DNA of 29,055 nt from a virus. Location: positions 1 to 29,055 of IMG/VR virus record IMGVR_UViG_3300032053_000377. The stretch is one strand, 5' to 3'. Position numbers and translations under genes: made by a program. Shown here piece after piece: positions 14,791-23,607 of this stretch; the first letter of the stretch is position 1; each line of letters begins with the position of its first letter. The notes beneath the pieces were generated by a model, which saw only the letters and a list, made by a program, of their open reading frames with translations, did not search any database and was not told the origin of the DNA.

Positions 14791-16118
14791 TGGACCTTTT
14801 CGAAGACGCGGAGGTTGTGCTTGAACCAGGGCAGCGTGGCGGCGGCCCGCAAAAGGGAGGGGTCGGTTTCGCGGTAGCCGTTGGCCACGAAAATCCGCGT
14901 CACGTAGTGCGGATCGCGCTCGTTGACGTGCCCGAAGCCATCTTTTCCCGGCACACACCAACTGATCACGATCCCGCGGCGGGCGGCGCCGAAAAGGTTT
15001 ACGAGGAATTCGCTCTCCAGGGCCGGCGGGATGTGCTCGGCCACCTCCAGGCAAATCGCCCAATCGGCCGAGATCTCGGGCGGGAGCGGCCTCGTTAAGT
15101 CGTGAACAAAAATCTGGCCGTTGGCCTGGCTGATGGCCTCGGTATGCGGATTCCCGTCGCAACCCGTGGCCTCGATCTGGGCGTCGCGGAGGGCCGCAAC
15201 GTAGCGTCCTGGGCCGCAACCGAGGTCCAAGACGGTCTGTCCGGCCAAACGCTCACAGAGGGCCGCTGCGAGTCCTGAATCGAAGAGGTGTCGCTCCTCC
15301 GTTTGGTCGGTCCATGCTCCCGTCGGCAGGATGGTCTTCTCGGCGGCCTGGCGGGCCCATTTCGATTCTTCGTCGCCTTCCTTGAATTTTCCCCACGGCT
15401 CCCAATTCGGAAAGCTGAAATCGCCAATGTGCCCGAGGCGGACTTCGCGGGTGGCGACGATCCTCCCACCATGCTCCCAAAGGGTGCGGCTGAAATACCA
15501 GTCTTCCGACTCCCGCTGGGACTTGGCCTGGCCGTCGGCCTGGCGGTACACGCGGGTGGGAAAATTGAAGCAAATCGGGACCGTGCCGTCCGGCTCCGTC
15601 GTGCGGAAGACGGGCCGCCGCAGGTCGCAAACGATGCACCCGGTACCGCTTAAGAGCATCTGGCCGGGGAATCCGATATCCGCGGCCTCGAACGTCGGCG
15701 GCATGCGATGGATTTCGTGCATCGTGAAGCGGCGGTATGGCTCCCAAGGATCGTCCGGGTCGCCGATGCCGCAGTTGGCGATGCCCCTGGCATCCTTGAT
15801 CGGAACGATCACCGAGACGGCGTCGGCCTGGTGGCGGTCGCAAATGTCCAACAGGATGTCGCCCCAGCCGGGGTCGACGTCCGAATCGGCATGCAACATG
15901 GCGAAGTGCGAGATCTCGCCGGCGGCGGCCATGTTCAGGGCGTCGACCCATAAAACGTTGAAGGCGTCCCATGCGGCCAGGGGGCTGTTGAGGAGGGTCA
16001 CTTCGTGGCGACCCACGGTGAACGTGTGCAGGCCGCGCGCAGCGGCAAAGGATAGGCTGGGGCCCGGGAACCCCAGCGCTACCTTGTAGCCCTGAACAGG
16101 GACGCCTGCTGCGCTCAT
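14775..16118 (-). CDS. Glycosyltransferase (GT-A-like) fused to SAM methyltransferase
   Basis: The product is 447 residues with two domains. Residues of about 10-235 resemble a GT-A transferase: HADSDVDPGW (76-85) carries a DxD-type metal site, and SEDWYFSRTLWEHGGRI (204-220) matches the acidic catalytic region plus the strand before a conserved His230. Residues of about 265-447 are a class I methyltransferase: VLDLGCGPGRY (296-306), EATGCDGNP (317-324) and LEVAEHIP (357-364). The start at 16118 has a strong GGAGG six to seven bases upstream. It lies inside the head-to-tail morphogenesis operon, between the decoration-like and head-closure genes. This suggests that it modifies a virion protein or is needed at the same stage; the acceptor is unknown. 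Confidence 0.78.
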   Translation of the reverse strand: MSAAGVPVQGYKVALGFPGPSLSFAAARGLHTFTVGRHEVTLLNSPLAAWDAFNVLWVDALNMAAAGEISHFAMLHADSDVDPGWGDILLDICDRHQADAVSVIVPIKDARGIANCGIGDPDDPWEPYRRFTMHEIHRMPPTFEAADIGFPGQMLLSGTGCIVCDLRRPVFRTTEPDGTVPICFNFPTRVYRQADGQAKSQRESEDWYFSRTLWEHGGRIVATREVRLGHIGDFSFPNWEPWGKFKEGDEESKWARQAAEKTILPTGAWTDQTEERHLFDSGLAAALCERLAGQTVLDLGCGPGRYVAALRDAQIEATGCDGNPHTEAISQANGQIFVHDLTRPLPPEISADWAICLEVAEHIPPALESEFLVNLFGAARRGIVISWCVPGKDGFGHVNERDPHYVTRIFVANGYRETDPSLLRAAATLPWFKHNLRVFEKVQCPTV

Positions 16119-16133
16119 TTGCCCCCCTCCGGG

Positions 16134-16550
16134 CTAGAACAACAATTCGAGCGTCATGCTCTTGGCGGCGCAATTTCCGGCGTTGGTGGAGCTGACCACC
16201 TTGGCCCGCACGTACCGCAAGCAATTGCTCGGCAGCTTGGCTCGGAACGTTCCGGCCGCGGCTCCGGTGTTGCCCGTCTGCACGATGCATCCGGTGGCGA
16301 TCGCCGTCGCGGTCGCAAAGTTGGCGACCGAGGAGCATTCGAGCGTGTAGGTCGTGGTGACCGTGTCCGGCAATTGGCCGGTGGTCAAGGCCGGGGCCGA
16401 AAGCAGCAGCTCGCACAGCGCCAACTGGGCGGCGTTTTGACTGGGCGCCGCTCCGAGGTCGAGGGCCGTGCCTCCGACGGTGCCCGCGGCCGCCGGTAGA
16501 GCGTCAGTTGCGATGAGTTTTTCATCGCGGAGGTTTAACAACTTGGTCAT
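16134..16550 (-). CDS. Capsid decoration-like protein
   Basis: The product is 138 residues. After a short N-terminus (LLNLRDEKLIATDALP) comes a strand-rich domain with Thr/Ala-rich loops and the segment KLPSNCLRYVRAKVV near the end. The pattern resembles small Bbp16-type proteins that follow the capsid gene in some phages and decorate the shell. The ATG at 16550 has AAGGA nine to ten bases upstream. It is the gene immediately after the major capsid protein. The family assignment is from overall pattern and neighbourhood, so moderate. Confidence 0.55.
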   Translation of the reverse strand: MTKLLNLRDEKLIATDALPAAAGTVGGTALDLGAAPSQNAAQLALCELLLSAPALTTGQLPDTVTTTYTLECSSVANFATATAIATGCIVQTGNTGAAAGTFRAKLPSNCLRYVRAKVVSSTNAGNCAAKSMTLELLF

Positions 16551-16611
16551 GGGTCAGGTTTCCTTGTGTGCGAAAACGGAAAGTGGATCGGACGCGGTCG
16601 GGCGGCGGCGA

Positions 16612-17562
16612 CTAGAGGGCGAGCGTTTCGGTGGCGATGATCCCCGAGCTGACATAGATCGGGATGGCGTTTCCGGCGATGCCCATCACTTCCGTCGGGA
16701 ACGGGGCCGGTGCGCCGGTCGGGTTCACGGCGGTGCGGCCGGCCTGCAGTTGGCCGTGGGACCGCTTGCCCATGAAAATCGCGTCCGGTGTGGTTCCCTC
16801 CGGGAATTTTGCCAGCGCGGTGGAAATCAGGGCGTCGGTCAGGCCCTTCCCGCTGTCGGCGGTTAATTTCTTGATCCGCACGACGCTCAACAGGCTGGCG
16901 ACCTGCAGGCCCGGGTAGCCCAGGAAGGTCTGAACGTAGGCTTCCATGTAGCTCTCGGGGGTCGTGCCCATCGGGACGCTCTCGATGCGGATGTCGCTGG
17001 GCTGGAGTTCGCCGTTGTTGCCCCAGACCCATTGCACGTGCTTCGGTCCGAAGCGGACCAACCACACGCTGCTGCAGGTGCTGTCGGTCGTGCCTGCGGC
17101 ATCGACGGACATGTTGGTGGCGTCGTACATGTCGAGCAGGCCGGGAAATGCCTTGGCGTTGGCGAGGCCGCTGGCGGCGCCGTAATAAAACTGCTTGCTG
17201 AGGGCCTGCATCTCGCCTTCGAGGGTGCCTTCGGCCTCCTGGGCGATGAAGACCAACGCGCCGTCTTCGTGCCGGTCGGCGACGGCCTTGTCACACTGCC
17301 ACCGCGGGTTGAGAATGTAGGTCTCAACCAGGCGGTTTTCGTATTGGTGAACGTGGGGCACGACGCCCTCGTTGGCGTTGCGAAAGCTGCCGGCGGTGTT
17401 GCCGAGGCCGACGCGGACGAGGGTCTTGTAATTCAGACCTTTGATCGTGCGCGCCGAAATAACCCGCAATTCGGGATGGACTTTGGTCGTTTCGTCGATC
17501 AGGCCGACCACGGCGTCGCTGCCGTTTGCTCGGGCGATGTCGAGTAGGGTGGGGAGTGCCAT
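16612..17562 (-). CDS. Major capsid protein
   Basis: The product is 316 residues. The opening MALPTLLDIARANGSDAVVGLI and the segment ARTIKGLNYKTLVRVGLGNT followed by FRNANEGVV are typical of a group of phage capsid proteins that I associate with the epsilon15 gp7 / Bbp17 type (HK97 fold). The remaining body is Gly/Ala-rich and strand-rich, ending at a hydrophobic C-terminus (IPIYVSSGIIATETLAL). It comes after protease/scaffold and before a decoration-like gene, the standard order. The Shine-Dalgarno is weak (GAAAG). There is no N-terminal scaffold extension, consistent with a separate scaffold domain on the protease. Confidence 0.82.
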   Translation of the reverse strand: MALPTLLDIARANGSDAVVGLIDETTKVHPELRVISARTIKGLNYKTLVRVGLGNTAGSFRNANEGVVPHVHQYENRLVETYILNPRWQCDKAVADRHEDGALVFIAQEAEGTLEGEMQALSKQFYYGAASGLANAKAFPGLLDMYDATNMSVDAAGTTDSTCSSVWLVRFGPKHVQWVWGNNGELQPSDIRIESVPMGTTPESYMEAYVQTFLGYPGLQVASLLSVVRIKKLTADSGKGLTDALISTALAKFPEGTTPDAIFMGKRSHGQLQAGRTAVNPTGAPAPFPTEVMGIAGNAIPIYVSSGIIATETLAL

Positions 17563-17632
17563 TGTGTGTACTTTCGTTTCTGGCGTGGTGTGGATTGGGA
17601 AAACCGACTATCCGTTATCGGCGGACACGTCG

Positions 17633-18691
17633 TTATGGGTTTTGGGACGGACTGCGGCTCTGGGGCAGGGTGAACGCGGCGGCGAAGGCCGCCTGTGCGG
17701 GTGTGATGCCCAATTTCGGCTTCTCGCCGGCGGCGGTCTTTCCGCCGCCACTGACCGGCTTCTGCTCGCCGAGGTTCAGCGAGGCGATGCGGGCGTCGGC
17801 GGCGGTGACCTTGGCCTCGGCCGCGGTCAATTTGCCCTGCAAGTCGGCCAGGGCGGCGGCGTGGGCCGTGTCGCGGCCGGCGATGGCCTCGGCATGCTGG
17901 CCGCGCAACTGCTGGCAAAACTCCGCATAGCATTCCAGCAGGGGCTTGTTCTCGCCGAGCGGGCCCCAGTTGGCCGCCAACTCGGCGCCGAAGCGGTCGG
18001 AGTAATCCTTGGTCTGGGCCACCAATTCGGCGCGGACTTCGTCGGCGCTCTTCGTGGTCGTGGATTCGGTCGCTGTTGCGGGCATATCGCCCTCCTGGGA
18101 AAAAAGGTTGACGGTCAAGGTCACGTCTTCGCCTTTCCCGGCCACGGAAAACTCGCTATCCGTGTACGGGTCGGCGCCGTATGGGCAAACTGCAATTCCG
18201 CGCAGCAAGCATTGGCGGATCACGGTCAGAGGGCCCGGCACGCTGCGGCCGTTTACCACGGCGGCGCTTCCGGGCTGGTATTCTTCTAAGACCAGGCCGT
18301 TCGACGAATCGAATTTGATCGAGGCTTCGTAAGGGACGCCGGCGGCGCCCTTGGCCGCGATCTCGGAGGCTCGGTCGCCTGGCTGGACGCTCACCAACTG
18401 GCCGGCGACGACGAGTTTCCCGTCGGACTTCTGTATGTTGTCGGCGAAACCGACGATTTCGTCGGGGTTGTGGCAATAGTCCAAGGTTAAGCGGTTTTTG
18501 GTCAGTTGCATCCCAGCGTTGTCGATCACCATGGGGCCCCAAAACCAATGATTGAAGACCTGGCCGCTGCTGGCCGTCAGCTTGATCGGCGCGCGGCCGG
18601 CCGCGGCTCCGTCGCCTCCGGCGAATTCGAACGGGCCGGCGGCCAGTTGGAATGCGCGGGCGGGGACTTTTCTTTGTTTGGTGGCGGCCAT
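17633..18691 (-). CDS. Prohead protease with C-terminal scaffold region
   Basis: The product is 352 residues from the ATG at 18691, which has AAGGA eight bases upstream; a GTG at 18697 also fits a GTGA overlap with the portal stop. Residues of about 20-190 look like an HK97-type (S78) prohead protease: LTLDYCHNPDEIVGFAD, in which His74 is the likely catalytic histidine, and GVPYEASIKFD with Ser124 the likely nucleophile. Residues of about 195-352 are charged and helical (LADLQGKLTAAEAKVTAADA), as in internal scaffolds, and end in a basic/proline-rich tail. The protease would mature the shell and remove the scaffold. Confidence 0.75.
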   Translation of the reverse strand: MAATKQRKVPARAFQLAAGPFEFAGGDGAAAGRAPIKLTASSGQVFNHWFWGPMVIDNAGMQLTKNRLTLDYCHNPDEIVGFADNIQKSDGKLVVAGQLVSVQPGDRASEIAAKGAAGVPYEASIKFDSSNGLVLEEYQPGSAAVVNGRSVPGPLTVIRQCLLRGIAVCPYGADPYTDSEFSVAGKGEDVTLTVNLFSQEGDMPATATESTTTKSADEVRAELVAQTKDYSDRFGAELAANWGPLGENKPLLECYAEFCQQLRGQHAEAIAGRDTAHAAALADLQGKLTAAEAKVTAADARIASLNLGEQKPVSGGGKTAAGEKPKLGITPAQAAFAAAFTLPQSRSPSQNP

Positions 18692-18693
18692 GG

Positions 18694-20217
18694 TCACTTT
18701 CCTTTCGCGTTGGCCCCGATATTGGTGCCGTCGGCGAGTTGTTTGGCGAGTTCGGCGTCGACTGCGAAGGTCAGGGTGACGCCCTTGGCCCTGGCGTAGT
18801 CGTTCGCCTTGGCGATCTCGTCGATGTTGTCATAGAAGTCGCCCTGGTCCGCCTCGACGCACACCCGTTGCGGGGTCGTCAGGCCGCCGGCGATCGCCTT
18901 GAGGTTCGCGGTCACTTCCTCCAAGGGCCGCCACCATGGCATTCCCCGCGGCACCCACAACCATGGCTTGTTGGCGACCGTCATCCCGGCCGGCAGCGTG
19001 ATCCGCTTGCTGCGGATCAGTTGGCTGTACTTAAACGCGGTGATGAAGTTCAACAGCCGGCGAACGCGGCGGCGTTTCGGGTCGCAAGAGCGGTCGTAGC
19101 TCAGCCAAGCCGTCTTGTTTCCAAAGAAGTTCGCGACGCTCTCGTCGAAAAGGCCGTATGGCAGGTCGAGGCTTTTCAGCGCGATCTGCGTCACGAACCG
19201 CCAGAAATCCTGCAAGTTCCCGCCCGGGTTGTCGCTGTCGAGGAATTTGGCGTCGTCGCCCGGGTCGAGGTCCAGGAAGACCGGGCCGCGGCCGAAGTCG
19301 ACTGTATAGGTGCCGCGGATCGGGTTCCCGTCGGCGTCCCTTTCGTACTCGATCGCGCCGGCGGCCTTGTCCGCGTTGCGGGTGATGGCCATGGCGAACA
19401 GCGAGGCGACCTTGCTGCGGACCATCGCATAGTCTTCGGCCTCGTAGATGTCGCGCAGTTGGTTGTAGGCCGTGGCGACCGGCGAAACGCCGCGGGCCTG
19501 GTCGTAGCGGTTGCGGTAGGCGTGCAGATGCATGTTCGCCGCGGGGACGCGGCGTTCAAACTCAAACCAGGTCCAGCCGTCGATGCGGCGGTGGATCGCG
19601 TATTCGATCGGCCGGCCGCTCGGCGTGGTGTGGACGCCGTTGTACCAGGTCTCGTCGGGGACGGCGCCGTAGCTGGCAAAATACGAGACCGCGTTGCTCG
19701 GGTTTCGTATGCGGTCGGCCTCGATGCCCTGCACCCGGCCGCCATCGGCGTCGACCAGCAGGGTGCCGCAATCGCCGTCGACGACGGCCATCATCTCGTT
19801 GATCTGGATGAATTCATCCAGGTCGTGGACGGCCAGTTCGTCGAAGCGATCGGCGGCGAATTCCTCCTGCATGGTGGCGTCAATTTCATCGTCCAGCACG
19901 TCGTCGCCGGTCTTCGAGTGGAATCGGTGCTCGCACACATAGTTGATGTGCTGGCGGATCATCCAGTCCAAAAGCGACGAATTGCGCCTGAGGTCGCGCA
20001 TATTCCCGATGAGTTGGCGGCGTTGCTCCTGCCCGAGGTGCCGGTCCTCATGGGCGGTCGTCATCCTGAGGGACTTGCGACGGCCCTTGGGATTCAGGGC
20101 GTCATAGGCGGCGGCATTCACCTCGGTGGGCGGGGCGGCGGTCTCGGTGAATTCGGCGACGCCCGAAGTGGACACGTCGCAGAGGGTGCAGCCGGGGCCG
20201 TTGCTCATGCTTGTCAC
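18694..20217 (-). CDS. Phage portal protein (lambda type)
   Basis: The product is 507 residues. Features of the lambda gpB portal family are visible: TAHEDRHLGQEQRRQLIGNM leading into RRNSSLLDWMIRQHINYVCEH, a DGDCGTLLVD strand, GIEADRIRNP, NGVHTTPSGRPIEYAIHRR, and NRYDQARGVSPVATAYNQL followed by a long clip/wing helix (YAMVRSKVASLFAMAI). Portals form the dodecameric ring at the packaging vertex. The GTG at 20217 gives a GTGA overlap with the gpW-like gene and lies three to four bases after GGGAGG; an ATG at 20208 is the alternative. Confidence 0.88.
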   Translation of the reverse strand: MTSMSNGPGCTLCDVSTSGVAEFTETAAPPTEVNAAAYDALNPKGRRKSLRMTTAHEDRHLGQEQRRQLIGNMRDLRRNSSLLDWMIRQHINYVCEHRFHSKTGDDVLDDEIDATMQEEFAADRFDELAVHDLDEFIQINEMMAVVDGDCGTLLVDADGGRVQGIEADRIRNPSNAVSYFASYGAVPDETWYNGVHTTPSGRPIEYAIHRRIDGWTWFEFERRVPAANMHLHAYRNRYDQARGVSPVATAYNQLRDIYEAEDYAMVRSKVASLFAMAITRNADKAAGAIEYERDADGNPIRGTYTVDFGRGPVFLDLDPGDDAKFLDSDNPGGNLQDFWRFVTQIALKSLDLPYGLFDESVANFFGNKTAWLSYDRSCDPKRRRVRRLLNFITAFKYSQLIRSKRITLPAGMTVANKPWLWVPRGMPWWRPLEEVTANLKAIAGGLTTPQRVCVEADQGDFYDNIDEIAKANDYARAKGVTLTFAVDAELAKQLADGTNIGANAKGK

Positions 20218-20411
20218 CAGCCTCCCAGGAAAACGGACGCGGCGACCGGCCGATTCGTTTGCGCGTTCGCGTCCTCGGCCTCCAGGCGTCGCAACTCTTG
20301 ACGCAAAGACTTGGGGTCAAAGGCGGTATGCGTGCCATCGGTGCTTACACTGGTGGCTCCCGTTGCTAAGAGGGCCTTGATCTCGGCAATCTTCGCGGAA
20401 TTGTCGGGCAT
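20214..20411 (-). CDS. gpW-like head-tail connector protein
   Basis: The product is 65 residues. The pattern KIAEIKALLATGATSVSTDG followed by SLRQELRRLEAED matches small gpW-family proteins: helix, short hairpin with a 'V..DG' turn, helix. gpW sits in the connector and is needed for tail joining. The gene is squeezed between the zinc-ribbon gene and the portal, where gpW lies in lambda. No Shine-Dalgarno is evident before the ATG at 20411. Confidence 0.7.
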   Translation of the reverse strand: MPDNSAKIAEIKALLATGATSVSTDGTHTAFDPKSLRQELRRLEAEDANAQTNRPVAASVFLGGW

Positions 20412-20420
20412 TTGCGCAGA

Positions 20421-20750
20421 CTAAGCGTCCGGCGGCGGCGCGTCAACGTTTTTGGGGGTGAAAGAATCGGGATTCCCGATTGTTTTTTCCGCGACCCGGT
20501 TTCGGTGCTCCTGCTCGATGTAGTATTGGCCGCAATTTTTGCAGCGGACGCGGCGCCAGACAATGTGCGTCCGCGGCTGGCCGCTGGGCATCGTGCCGGC
20601 GGCCTCGCGCTCGATTACGATGCGGATCGATTCCCTCTCTGTGCTCCGGCAACTCGGGCAGGCGGCCGGGATGACGGCCACGACGAGGTGCTCGCTATTA
20701 GGCATGCCGGCGGGGCGGCCGGCATGGTGGTCTGTTTTTTTCTTCGACAT
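20421..20750 (-). CDS. Zinc-ribbon protein
   Basis: The product is 109 residues. Two CxxC pairs, CPSC (31-34) and CKNC (70-73), separated by a strand-rich stretch form a zinc ribbon like those of transcription elongation factors or topoisomerases. The ends are charged and look disordered. The ATG at 20750 has AGGAG six bases upstream. Set between the terminase large subunit and the gpW-like protein, it could assist packaging or regulate late transcription; neither is demonstrated. Confidence 0.7.
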   Translation of the reverse strand: MSKKKTDHHAGRPAGMPNSEHLVVAVIPAACPSCRSTERESIRIVIEREAAGTMPSGQPRTHIVWRRVRCKNCGQYYIEQEHRNRVAEKTIGNPDSFTPKNVDAPPPDA

Positions 20751-20771
20751 GGCGGCTCCTAAAGGGACGGG

Positions 20772-22826
20772 TTAAAGGTATTGGACGCGCGGGGCTGTCG
20801 GCGACCGTTGCGGCGCACGCCGCGGTTTTCCCCACTCGGGCACGTGGCAGCCGGCGGACAGCGCGCCGACCATCGATCCGACGAGGCAATCCCACCAGTG
20901 GTTGTCCGCGTGCGGCATCAGCCATTCCCAAGCGTCATACGTGAGTCCGGCGGCGGTGATCTCCTGCGGCGCCTCCGAAATGCAATGGTCGGCAAAGAGG
21001 GCATGCTCCCGCGGCTCGCTGCCGAATAGTTCGATGCCTCCGGCCGTGGCGACCGGCATTGCGAGGCGGGCGGCCACGAGGCTCTTGCAGGCGTTCGTGT
21101 CGATGGTGACCCACCGATTGCCATCAGTCGGCGGAAGGATCCTCCAAACGCGGCCGTCGATCATGCCCTCCTTTGGCGGCAACGTGTGCAATGGCGGCTT
21201 GCGGATCGATCCGCTGCCGTACCCCTGGGCGGCCCATACCGTCCTGCCGGCCTGCGGGTGGCGGCGGCAAAACTGCTTGACCAAGGCGTTCGCCTCGCCC
21301 CACCTGGCGTCGATCAGCAATTTGCCGATGTGGAATTCGGCGTCGTCTTCGCGGATAAACGTCGCGGCCAAAAGGGTATTGGTGAGGGCCTCCAGGCCGG
21401 CATGGAGCCAAGCGTCCATGCTCATCGTTTTGCTTTCCATGGACTTCGGTGCGGTGGCCTGGGCGAAGTACCGCAAGGGCTGCTTGGGGTAGGTGCCGTA
21501 ATCGATCACGGTACCGGCCAGGGGGTCGCTCCAAGCCGAAACGACGTAATAGAGCAGTCGCTTGTGGACGTCGATGTACGCGGTTACGTACTCGGCGGTC
21601 TTGGGGATCGTTCCGCGGGCCAGGCCGTTGATTTTGTGGGCGATCTGGTCGGCGGTCAACGGGCGGCGGATTGATTCGCCGGGGATGGGCTCGTTTTGAT
21701 ATTCGGAAAAGAACGTTTCCCGGTCGCGGATCAGGAGTTTCATGGCGTGTTCGAGCGCCGAAACGTCGCGGCTGGACTTGCGGGCTATCCAGGCCACCTC
21801 GCCGCCGGCGTCCATGGCCTGGCGGTGGCGGCGGTAATGGCTGCGGGCCGGGCTGCCATCGCCGTCGCGGGCCAGATCGTCCTTCAGAAGCTGGGCGTAT
21901 TCGTCCCAGAGGTCGGTTCGCGTGGGGAATGCATAGATCATCTTCATGCGTTCGCCCTGCCAGTCGGGGTGCTTCTGGCGGTCGAGGAGGTTGTCCATCA
22001 CGTCGCCCTTGCGAATTACGGTTCCGCAAACCACGGCCGCGGGCGTCATCCCGGGTCCGGCCATCCCCAGGATCTTGCCGGTGATGGCCTTCTCTCGCTT
22101 TCCGCATTCGACCGGCGAGTAGGCCGATTCGTCGGTTTGCAGGTCGTCTCCGATGATCATGTCAGGTCGCAGGATGCTGCCGTCCTTCAATTTGTGTCTC
22201 AACCCGCGTAGTTTCCCGCCTTCGATGCCCGTGCCGACGATCACCACTCCGCTGGACTGGCTGCCGGCGATCGTGGGGAAAATCAACATTCCGGCGGTCC
22301 GTCCGATCAGCGTCAGTTGGCCGTTGCAGCGCTGGCCTTTCGCGCGGTTGTTGCTCTGCTCGAGCGCGCGAAAGGGAAAAACTACTTCAGGAAAATCCTC
22401 CAGCAGAATGTCGTTGTTCTCTAGTGTGCTATTGATGCTGTCCACCATCCCAGTGCCAAAATCGCCGACCGCGGCGATCAGGGCGATGAATTTTCGTAGG
22501 CCCTTCAGGCCGGCCCAAAGGCAGGCGGCTTCGCAGAGCGTGCTCTTCCCCGATCCGCGCGGCATGGCCTCCGCAAAATTACCCCCGACTGTCACCGCGT
22601 TTTCGATTTTCCTCGCAACTTTTTTTTGGTCGTCTGAAAAGGCCCAGGGAAACGCGCTGGCCAGGTATATCCGGCAAAAATCGAGCAGGGAGGCCATCCC
22701 GCGGATGCGGCGACGTGGGTTCCTAATCGGCGGAATTGGCCCGATGTCGCGGCCGACGCGGGCCTGTTGCTCTTGTCGTTTGGCGGCGCGTTCGCGGTGC
22801 CATCGGTATGCCAGGCTTCCGGGCAT
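20772..22826 (-). CDS. Terminase large subunit
   Basis: The product is 684 residues. Walker A is RGSGKST (90-96). Walker B is DMIIGDD (222-228), followed by LQTDES. The early GRDIGPIPP segment and the LENNDILLEDFPEV stretch are those of a terminase family that I know from planctomycete and related prophages. The nuclease domain starts near AYIDVHKRLLYYVV (Asp419 a likely metal ligand) and ends around HADNHWWDCLVGSMVGA. It pumps DNA into the prohead and cuts it. The start at 22826 retains the family N-terminus and overlaps the small-subunit gene by 104 bp; an ATG at 22697 would cut it off. Confidence 0.9.
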   Translation of the reverse strand: MPGSLAYRWHRERAAKRQEQQARVGRDIGPIPPIRNPRRRIRGMASLLDFCRIYLASAFPWAFSDDQKKVARKIENAVTVGGNFAEAMPRGSGKSTLCEAACLWAGLKGLRKFIALIAAVGDFGTGMVDSINSTLENNDILLEDFPEVVFPFRALEQSNNRAKGQRCNGQLTLIGRTAGMLIFPTIAGSQSSGVVIVGTGIEGGKLRGLRHKLKDGSILRPDMIIGDDLQTDESAYSPVECGKREKAITGKILGMAGPGMTPAAVVCGTVIRKGDVMDNLLDRQKHPDWQGERMKMIYAFPTRTDLWDEYAQLLKDDLARDGDGSPARSHYRRHRQAMDAGGEVAWIARKSSRDVSALEHAMKLLIRDRETFFSEYQNEPIPGESIRRPLTADQIAHKINGLARGTIPKTAEYVTAYIDVHKRLLYYVVSAWSDPLAGTVIDYGTYPKQPLRYFAQATAPKSMESKTMSMDAWLHAGLEALTNTLLAATFIREDDAEFHIGKLLIDARWGEANALVKQFCRRHPQAGRTVWAAQGYGSGSIRKPPLHTLPPKEGMIDGRVWRILPPTDGNRWVTIDTNACKSLVAARLAMPVATAGGIELFGSEPREHALFADHCISEAPQEITAAGLTYDAWEWLMPHADNHWWDCLVGSMVGALSAGCHVPEWGKPRRAPQRSPTAPRVQYL

Positions 22827-23607
22827 CGGTAATTACTCGCAAAACGGTAAGGCGGCACATTTCGGCGAGGCTAATCCCCTCGTCTTCGAAGCCCAAGGCG
22901 GCCAGGTGGGCGCGGGCGGCGGCGGCGTCGCTATCGGTGGCGGCGGCCGACATCGCCGTTCCCAGCGGTGCAGGATCCGGGGCCGGCGGCGCGGAGAGGG
23001 TCAGCAGCCGATTGATTTCCCGCTGCACGGCCAGGGCCGTTTTCGCGTCCTCGCTCCCTAGTGCCCGGCGGTAACAGTCATTGAGGCGGACCAGGGCCGT
23101 GCCCATCTGTTCGTTCCGGTCCCACCTGGCTGCGATCGCGATTCGCGTCTGGGCCTCCGCGATCGCGGTGGCCGCGGCGTCGCCGGCGAGCCCCAATTTT
23201 CCGACCGCCTCGGTAATGGTCGACCGGCCCACGCCCGAAACCAATAGCAGAATGATCTTGTCCAGGGCCCCCTCGGTCGCTTCCTGCGGTTCGTCTCGCC
23301 TGCGGGCAGATCCGGCCGCGGATTGCGTACACGGCCTCCCAGCCGATGCGATAGGCGTTCGAGCCAGCTTGCTTCGCCTCGACGAGCAGGATTCCGGCGT
23401 CCCGCGCGTCTGCGATGATGGAGCGGAGTTTCGAGCGGCCGCATGACGGGCCGCCGGCGGCGCAGAGGATCGTCTTATCGCCTCGCTCCGGTTGCCACGC
23501 GGGGCCGTGGCCCTCGCCCGGGCCTGCAAATTTCGCCGGCCGTGTTTGCGGGCGTTGGCTACCAAGGGGTGGTGCGAATGCTTCCTCTTTAGGGGGTCAT
23601 CGGTCAT
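22723..23607 (-). CDS. Terminase small subunit-like protein, with apparent compensating frameshifts
   Basis: As written the open frame encodes 294 residues from the ATG at 23607 (MTDDPLKRKHSHHPLVANAR). The C-terminal two thirds (from EATEGALDKIILLLVSGVGR) is convincing: helix-turn-helix-like VGRSTITEAVGKLGLAG, then long helices and a tail overlapping the large-subunit gene. The middle part in this frame is Arg/Ser/Pro-rich and unlike a protein. In the -1 frame, between about 23475 and 23300, lies a well-behaved sequence with GC-rich third positions (KTILCAAGG...SNAYRIGWEAVYAI) that has no start codon of its own. The simplest reading is one gene with a missing and an extra base. It recognises DNA for packaging, inferred from position. 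Confidence 0.6.
   Translation of the reverse strand: MTDDPLKRKHSHHPLVANARKHGRRNLQARARATAPRGNRSEAIRRSSAPPAARHAAARNSAPSSQTRGTPESCSSRRSKLARTPIASAGRPCTQSAAGSARRRDEPQEATEGALDKIILLLVSGVGRSTITEAVGKLGLAGDAAATAIAEAQTRIAIAARWDRNEQMGTALVRLNDCYRRALGSEDAKTALAVQREINRLLTLSAPPAPDPAPLGTAMSAAATDSDAAAARAHLAALGFEDEGISLAEMCRLTVLRVITDARKPGIPMAPRTRRQTTRATGPRRPRHRANSAD

Noticed and set aside
18652-20301. Long plus-strand open frame (549 codons) opposite the portal gene
   Set aside because: It mirrors the portal and protease genes on the other strand. GC-rich coding DNA often leaves the complementary frame open; composition is Val/Arg/Gly/Asp-rich without any domain.
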